From positions 1-13,916 of the forward strand of contig JAURMS010000140.1 of the NCBI GenBank assembly GCA_030830595.1: a stretch of 13,916 nucleotides of DNA, given 5' to 3'. Of this stretch, positions 8,069 to 13,916 are shown piece after piece. The position numbers and the translations under genes are program-made. The stretch's first letter is position 1. Each line of letters opens with the position of its first letter. The notes under the pieces were generated by a model that saw only the letters and a program-made list of their open reading frames with translations, searched no databases and was not told where the DNA came from. This DNA comes from Gammaproteobacteria bacterium. GTDB taxonomy: Bacteria; Pseudomonadota; Gammaproteobacteria; Steroidobacterales; Steroidobacteraceae.

Positions 8069-8096
8069 AAGATAGTGCGGCGCGGCGGGTCGTTCC
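8069..8096 (-). promoter_or_regulatory. Possible leaderless promoter of the thioredoxin-cupin operon
   Basis: On the minus strand GGAAC (8096-8092) and TATCTT (8074-8069) are separated by 17 nt, and the -10-like box ends 6 nt before ATG 8062. This spacing would start transcription at or next to the start codon. The GGAAC box lies inside the left arm of the nested inverted repeat. GGAAC resembles the -35 element of ECF-type sigma factors, but this is inference from a short motif. Confidence 0.4.
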
Positions 8097-8196
8097 GGCG
8101 GGCGGGCACGTCGCGAAACGGTATGGCCATTTGCGGCGCCCGCAAATGGCGATCCCCGGCTCCGGTTACCCGCCCACCGGAACGACCCGCCGCGCC
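8079..8196. repeat. Large nested inverted repeat, outer arms 28 bp
   Basis: The outer arms are 8079-8106 and 8169-8196. They are reverse complements at 27 of 28 positions; the only mismatch is C8099 against A8176. The arms are separated by 62 bp that contain a second, concentric inverted repeat; the two centres differ by only half a base. The flanks between outer and inner arms (19 and 18 nt) are not complementary and would form an internal loop. The element fills most of the 148-bp divergent gap between the thioredoxin-like gene and ettA. It has no T-tract and lies upstream of both genes, so it is not a terminator. It could be a paired operator, a cruciform, or a dispersed palindromic element. 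Confidence 0.85.
8126..8150. repeat. Inner hairpin of the nested repeat
   Basis: GCCATTTGCGG (8126-8136) and its exact reverse complement CCGCAAATGGC (8140-8150) flank a 3-nt loop (CGC). The 11-bp stem contains the only AT-rich core (ATTTG/CAAAT) in the gap, a shape typical of a dimeric repressor operator. Its centre (8138) coincides with the centre of the outer arms. Confidence 0.8.
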
Positions 8197-8204
8197 TCTA
8201 GGAT
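8179..8204 (+). promoter_or_regulatory. Possible leaderless promoter of ettA
   Basis: GGAAC (8179-8183) and TAGGAT (8199-8204) are separated by 15 nt, and TAGGAT ends exactly 6 nt before ATG 8211. There is no Shine-Dalgarno sequence before the ATG. The geometry mirrors the divergent promoter of the thioredoxin-like gene, and the GGAAC box lies in the right arm of the inverted repeat. Confidence 0.4.
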
Positions 8205-8210
8205 CCGCCC

Positions 8211-9890
<1,680 letters not shown>

Positions 9891-9905
9891 GGATCGGAAA
9901 CGCGC

Positions 9906-9911
9906 TAGACT
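9906..9911 (+). promoter_or_regulatory. Possible -10 element for the DUF4145-like gene
   Basis: TAGACT lies between the ettA stop and ATG 9939, leaving room for a leader of about 20 nt. No -35 box is recognisable 16-18 nt upstream, where the ettA 3' end lies, so the gene may instead be read from ettA. Confidence 0.3.
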
Positions 9912-9924
9912 GTGGCCTCTAGTC

Positions 9925-9929
9925 AGGGA
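9925..9929 (+). promoter_or_regulatory. Ribosome binding site of the DUF4145-like gene
   Basis: AGGGA, 9 nt before ATG 9939, favours that start over the in-frame GTG at 9912, which has no ribosome site and would overlap it. Confidence 0.5.
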
Positions 9930-9938
9930 AGCTCTTGC

Positions 9939-10652
9939 ATGGCTGTCATCATCGATTCCAGCGGCAGGCTGCAACAGGATCCGCCGTCGGGCCTGGCCCT
10001 CAATTGTCCTCACTGCGCGGTGATGGCCCAGCTGACGCCGGTTTCAATCCCGGACTTCAACCAGCTGCAGCGCTACAAGCCCGCTCAGGTTGGCATTGTC
10101 TACCGCTGCGAGTCCTGCAATGCACCCGTTTTTCTCCGCTACGCCGTCAGGGTCTACGGCGGCAGCCGCGTTGAGCTGAGCCCAAGCTTCGTTGAGCTGG
10201 AACGTCCGCGAGAAAAATTCAGCTTTACCCACCTCCCTGAAGATGTCGAGCTGATGTTCCGAGAGGCGCTGGCCTGCTTCTCCACTGGCTGCCTGGTTGC
10301 CTTCGCGGCCATGTGCCGGCGCTCGGCCCAAGCGGTGTTTGCTGACCTGGGCGAGGACGTCAAATTGAGCCTCTACGACCAGGTCGCGGCCGTACGACGC
10401 ATGGCCGAGATCGACGACCTCACCTTCAACCTGGTGCGCCAGGTGATCTTCGGCTCCGACCAGGAGCCGCGCAGCAGCCTGCCCGTCCTGGACGACTATC
10501 AGGCGGGGGTGCTGCTGGAGATCATGAAGGACCTGCTGTACCAGGCCTATGTTCGACGCGGGCGCCTGCAGCAGGCGCTGATGGTCAGGCGTCAGTACCG
10601 CGAGGAGCCCGACGCGAGCAAGGTCACGCCCTTCGAGCGCGCGCGCCCCTGA
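9939..10652 (+). CDS. Zinc-ribbon DUF4145-like protein of unknown function
   Basis: This is a 237-residue protein without signal peptide or membrane segment. The N-terminal part has two CxxC pairs, CPHC (residues 23-26) and CESC (57-60), spaced like a zinc ribbon. A helical region follows from about 100 to 190, including MFREALACFSTGCLVAFAAMCRRSAQAVF, which resembles DUF4145 domains; these start with a similar zinc ribbon. The C-terminal quarter is helical and charged. The role is unknown. DUF4145 domains occur alone and fused to restriction or helicase modules, but nothing here shows a defence context: the neighbours are the housekeeping genes ettA and purL. Codon use (GAA, AAA, TTT, ATT) matches the right piece. 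It lies 48 bp after ettA, same strand, and converges with purL with a 6-bp gap. The family name is from recognition of the pattern, not a search. Confidence 0.75.
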   Translation: MAVIIDSSGRLQQDPPSGLALNCPHCAVMAQLTPVSIPDFNQLQRYKPAQVGIVYRCESCNAPVFLRYAVRVYGGSRVELSPSFVELERPREKFSFTHLPEDVELMFREALACFSTGCLVAFAAMCRRSAQAVFADLGEDVKLSLYDQVAAVRRMAEIDDLTFNLVRQVIFGSDQEPRSSLPVLDDYQAGVLLEIMKDLLYQAYVRRGRLQQALMVRRQYREEPDASKVTPFERARP

Positions 10653-10661
10653 CGCGCGTCA
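10650..10661. repeat. Perfect 12-bp palindrome made by two facing stop codons
   Basis: TGACGCGCGTCA is its own reverse complement. Its left TGA is the stop of the DUF4145-like gene on the plus strand and its right TCA is the TGA stop of purL on the minus strand. It has no loop or T-tract, so a conventional terminator is not evident; the symmetry may be incidental. Confidence 0.6.
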
Positions 10662-13600
10662 ACTCACCCAGGCGCGGGCGTTCCTGAACATGCGCATCCA
10701 GCCGCTGTAGCGGCCCGCCGAGGCCGGATACCAGGAATTTTGCAGCGTCAGGCGTACGCGTTCCGGATGCGGCATGGTGATCGTGACCCTGCCATCCGTG
10801 CTGCACAGCCCGGCCACACCGCCAGGAGAGCCGTTCGGGTTGGCCGGATAGCTCTTGGCCGGGAGACCTGCCCCATCGACATAGCGCAGCGCGACCCAGG
10901 GAACTGCCGTCGAGTGATCCCGTCCGGCACCGAAATCCGCCCGACCTTCGCCATGGGAAATAGCGATCGGCATGCGCGAGCCCTGCATGCCGTGGAAGAA
11001 CAAGGACGGGGTCTCCAGCACCTCGACCATGCCGAGGCGCGCCTCGAACTGCTCGGAACGGTTGCGGCGGAAACGGGGCCAGTGAGCCGTACCCGGGATG
11101 ATCTCGGTGAGCGCCGCCAGCATCTGGCAGCCGTTGCACACGCCCAGGGTGAAGCGGTCGGTGCGCTGGAACCAGTCGCTGAACAGATCCCGGGTTCGCT
11201 GATGAAAAAGGATCGAGCGGGCCCAGCCCTCGCCGGCGCCGAGCACGTCGCCGTAACTGAAGCCGCCACAGGCAACCATGCCCTGGAAGCCTGCCAGGTC
11301 GGTGGCGCCACTGAGTAGATCGGTCATGTGGACGTCTACGGCAGTGAAGCCAGCCGCATCGAAGGCGGCCGCCATCTCCATCTGGCTGTTGACGCCCTGC
11401 TCGCGCAGGATGGCTACCCTCGGCCGAGCACCGGTCACCAGCGTCGGGGCCGGTAACTGTTGTTGCGGGTCGAAGGTCAGCTGCCAGTCGAGGCGCGAGC
11501 GCCCAGGCTGCCGCCGGCTCGCGCGCTCCTCGTCGGCACAGGCGGGTTCGTCGCGCAGGCGCTGCAGGCGCCAGCTGGTTTCGGACCAGGCATCGCGCAG
11601 CGCCTCGAGCGAGGCGTCAATGGACAATTCGCCATCGATACGGACCTCCACTTGGCGGTCCGCGATTGGGCTACCAATAGGTCGACTCAAATCGCCGAGT
11701 CCGTGGGCCACCAATGTGGCCAGCACGGCATCCAGCCGGTGCGCGGGCACCTGCAGCAGCGCACCCAACTCCTCGCTGAACAGCGCGGCCGCCGGATTGC
11801 CGGTAGAGCCGAGGTCGAGCCTCAGGCCGCAGTCGCCCGCGAAGGCCATCTCCAGCGCGGCAACCATCAATCCCCCGTCAGAACGATCGTGATAAGCCAA
11901 CAGATCACCACGGTCGGCCAGTTCACGGACCGCACCAAACAAGCCCACCAGCAAGCGGGGATCGTCGAGGTCCGGCACCCGCCCGCCGAGACACCCATGC
12001 ACCTGCGCCAGCGCCGAGCCGCCCAGGCGGTCCTGTCCCTGCCCGAGGTCGACCAGGACGAGGACGGTCTCGCCGGCCTCCGCGGACAGCGCGGGCGTCA
12101 GGCTCTTGCGTACGTCGGCGACCGGCGCGAAGGCCGTCACCACCAGCGATACCGGGGAGACCACGCTGCACGCCTCGCCCTCCTCTTGCCAGCGCGCCCG
12201 CATGGAAAGTGAGTCCTTACCGACCGGGATGGCAATGCCCAGTGCCGGGCAAAGCTCCTCGCCCACCGCACGCACGGTGTCGAACAGAGCGGCGTCTTCG
12301 CCGGGCTCACCGCAGGCGGCCATCCAGTTGGCCGAGAGCCGGACCTCCTGCAGGCGGCGTACGTCGGCTGCCAGAAGATTGGTGATGGCCTCAGCCACCG
12401 CCATGCGGCCCGAAGCCGGCGCATCCAGCAGGGCCAGTGGGGTACGCTCGCCGAGGGCCATGGCCTCGCCGGCATCGCCCCGAAAGCCAGACAGGGTGAC
12501 CGCTACATCGGCGACGGGTACCTGCCAGCGTCCGACCATCTGGTCGCGGCTGCTGAGGCCACCGACCGTCCGGTCACCGATGGTGATCAGGAAGCTCTTA
12601 TCACCCACCGAGGGCAGACGCAGCACCCGCTCCAGCGCGTCCGCAATAGCTATGCCGGCGCCATCAAAGCCGTCGCCCGTGCGGGCGAGCCTCTCAACCG
12701 TCCGCAGCATCCGCGGGGGCTTGCCGAGCAGCAGGTCAATCGACAGGTCGACCGGCGCCTGGTGGGTCAACGGATCTTCGACCCGCAGGATGCCATCGCC
12801 CGTGGTGCTGCCGATCACCGCATACGGGCAGCGCTCACGACGGCAGAGCGCCTCGAAGACCGGCAGGCTGGCCGGCGCTATCGCCAGCACGTAGCGCTCC
12901 TGCGCCTCGTTGCACCAGATTTCGAGCGGGGTCATCCCGGGCTCATCGTTCGGGATGGCCCTAAGGTCGATCAGTCCGCCGCGGTCGCTGTGGGCAACGG
13001 CTTCCGGCACCGCATTGGACAAGCCCCCCGCGCCCACGTCGTGGATCAGCAGGATGGGATTGTCCGGCCCCAGTGAGGCGCAACCATCGATGACTTCCTG
13101 GGCACGCCGCTGGACCTCCGGGTTGCCGCGCTGAACCGAAGCAAAGTCGAGTTCCAGCGAACTCGCCCCGCTGCCCAGCGAGGACGCCGCGCCCCCGCCC
13201 AAACCGATCAGCATCGCCGGCCCGCCCAACACCACCAGCAGCGCGCCCTCGGGCACCTCGGACTTCTCGACGTGCTGCCGGCGGAGGTTGCCGAGCCCAC
13301 CGGCGATCATGATCGGTTTGTGATAGCCGCGCCGCGTGCCCGGTGCATCCCAGGGTGTGGCCATCTCCAGGGTGCGAAAATAACCGGCGAGGCCCGGGCG
13401 TCCGAACTCGTTGTTGAAGGCCGCCGCACCGATCGGCCCTTCCAGCATGATCTCCAGCGCCGAGGCCATGTGGCCGGGTCGGGAGGGCGGCAACTCCCAG
13501 GGCTGGGGGGCGCCCGGCAGGTGCAGGTTCGAGACCGAGAAGCCCACCAGCCCCGCCTTCGGCCGGCCTCCCCGACCGGTCGCACCCTCATCACGGATCT

Positions 13601-13916
13601 CGCCTCCGGCGCCGGTTGCCGCACCCGGGAAGGGCGAAATGGCAGTGGGATGGTTGTGGGTCTCCACCTTGGTCAGGATGTCGATGGGCTCTTCCGTGTA
13701 GGCGTATTCGTGGGTGACCGGATCGGGCGCCCAGCGTGCCCCGACCGGACCGGCGAGGACGGCTGCGTTGTCCTTGTAGGCAGATAGCACGCCCTCCGGA
13801 CTGCAGGCGTGAGTGTGACGAATCATGGCAAACAGGCTGCGACCCTGGGGCTCGCCGTCGATGATCCAGTCGGCGTTGAAGATCTTGTGTCGGCAGTGCT
13901 CGCTGTTGGCCTGGGC
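10659..13916 (-). CDS. purL: Phosphoribosylformylglycinamidine synthase, long fused form, 5' end missing
   Basis: This cytosolic enzyme of purine synthesis converts FGAR, glutamine and ATP to FGAM. The visible part is 1,085 residues; about 210 N-terminal residues (the PurS-like domain and linker) lie beyond the window end, judged against the roughly 1,295-residue E. coli enzyme. The window edge falls in the conserved AQANSEHCRHKIFNADW. The synthetase part includes VETHNHPTAISPFPGAATG (from residue 84) and GEIRDEGATGRGGRPKAG. The glutaminase domain starts near residue 830 at RVAILREQGVNSQMEMA. Its triad is in place: nucleophile Cys927 in GVCNGCQM, and His1050 and Glu1052 in MPHPERV. This fused form is usual in gamma- and betaproteobacteria, whereas actinobacteria generally carry separate purS, purQ and purL, which supports a different origin from the left piece. 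No frameshift was seen. Confidence 0.96.
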   Translation of the reverse strand, partial: AQANSEHCRHKIFNADWIIDGEPQGRSLFAMIRHTHACSPEGVLSAYKDNAAVLAGPVGARWAPDPVTHEYAYTEEPIDILTKVETHNHPTAISPFPGAATGAGGEIRDEGATGRGGRPKAGLVGFSVSNLHLPGAPQPWELPPSRPGHMASALEIMLEGPIGAAAFNNEFGRPGLAGYFRTLEMATPWDAPGTRRGYHKPIMIAGGLGNLRRQHVEKSEVPEGALLVVLGGPAMLIGLGGGAASSLGSGASSLELDFASVQRGNPEVQRRAQEVIDGCASLGPDNPILLIHDVGAGGLSNAVPEAVAHSDRGGLIDLRAIPNDEPGMTPLEIWCNEAQERYVLAIAPASLPVFEALCRRERCPYAVIGSTTGDGILRVEDPLTHQAPVDLSIDLLLGKPPRMLRTVERLARTGDGFDGAGIAIADALERVLRLPSVGDKSFLITIGDRTVGGLSSRDQMVGRWQVPVADVAVTLSGFRGDAGEAMALGERTPLALLDAPASGRMAVAEAITNLLAADVRRLQEVRLSANWMAACGEPGEDAALFDTVRAVGEELCPALGIAIPVGKDSLSMRARWQEEGEACSVVSPVSLVVTAFAPVADVRKSLTPALSAEAGETVLVLVDLGQGQDRLGGSALAQVHGCLGGRVPDLDDPRLLVGLFGAVRELADRGDLLAYHDRSDGGLMVAALEMAFAGDCGLRLDLGSTGNPAAALFSEELGALLQVPAHRLDAVLATLVAHGLGDLSRPIGSPIADRQVEVRIDGELSIDASLEALRDAWSETSWRLQRLRDEPACADEERASRRQPGRSRLDWQLTFDPQQQLPAPTLVTGARPRVAILREQGVNSQMEMAAAFDAAGFTAVDVHMTDLLSGATDLAGFQGMVACGGFSYGDVLGAGEGWARSILFHQRTRDLFSDWFQRTDRFTLGVCNGCQMLAALTEIIPGTAHWPRFRRNRSEQFEARLGMVEVLETPSLFFHGMQGSRMPIAISHGEGRADFGAGRDHSTAVPWVALRYVDGAGLPAKSYPANPNGSPGGVAGLCSTDGRVTITMPHPERVRLTLQNSWYPASAGRYSGWMRMFRNARAWVS

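Noticed and set aside
8079..8196. The nested repeat as a bidirectional transcription terminator.
   Set aside because: It lies upstream of both neighbouring genes and has no T-tract on either side.

Overview
The window looks like two pieces of unrelated bacterial DNA joined inside one gene. Positions 1 to about 8,800 are very GC-rich. Nearly all Glu codons there are GAG, GTG and TTG starts occur, and two promoters appear leaderless, which together suggest a high-GC actinobacterium. From about 8,826 to the end, GAA, AAA and TTT codons become common. The genes there (the C-terminal half of EttA, a DUF4145-type protein and the long fused form of PurL) look proteobacterial, probably gammaproteobacterial. 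The switch falls just after the first Walker B motif of ettA, one of the most conserved stretches in bacteria. This looks most like a metagenome assembly chimera. A natural recombination is possible but less likely. The lineage assignments are inferences from codon use and family knowledge; no search was run.

Left piece. A minus-strand pair encodes a LolD/MacB-like ABC ATPase (2237-2983) and its large FtsX-family permease (2240 to beyond position 1), overlapping by GTGA. Divergent from it is a plus-strand ferric-iron importer in the order ATPase (fbpC), lipoprotein binding protein (fbpA), fused permease (fbpB), at 3090-6946. Facing it on the minus strand is a two-gene unit, a CnoX/YbbN-like thioredoxin-TPR protein followed by a small cupin, joined by a TGATG stop/start overlap (6963-8062).

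The 148-bp divergent gap between the thioredoxin gene and ettA holds a striking nested inverted repeat: 28-bp outer arms with one mismatch and a concentric 11-bp inner hairpin. Matching promoter-like boxes lie on either side, each -10 ending 6 nt before its start codon.

Right piece. The ettA 3' half is followed by a gene for a zinc-ribbon DUF4145-like protein (9939-10652). Convergent with it is the 3' five-sixths of purL (10659 to the window end). The stop codons of these two genes form a perfect 12-bp palindrome.

I found no tRNA, rRNA, CRISPR array, insertion sequence or obvious novel defence system. No stretch longer than 300 bases lacks a gene. The observations most worth following up are the ettA junction and the nested palindrome.
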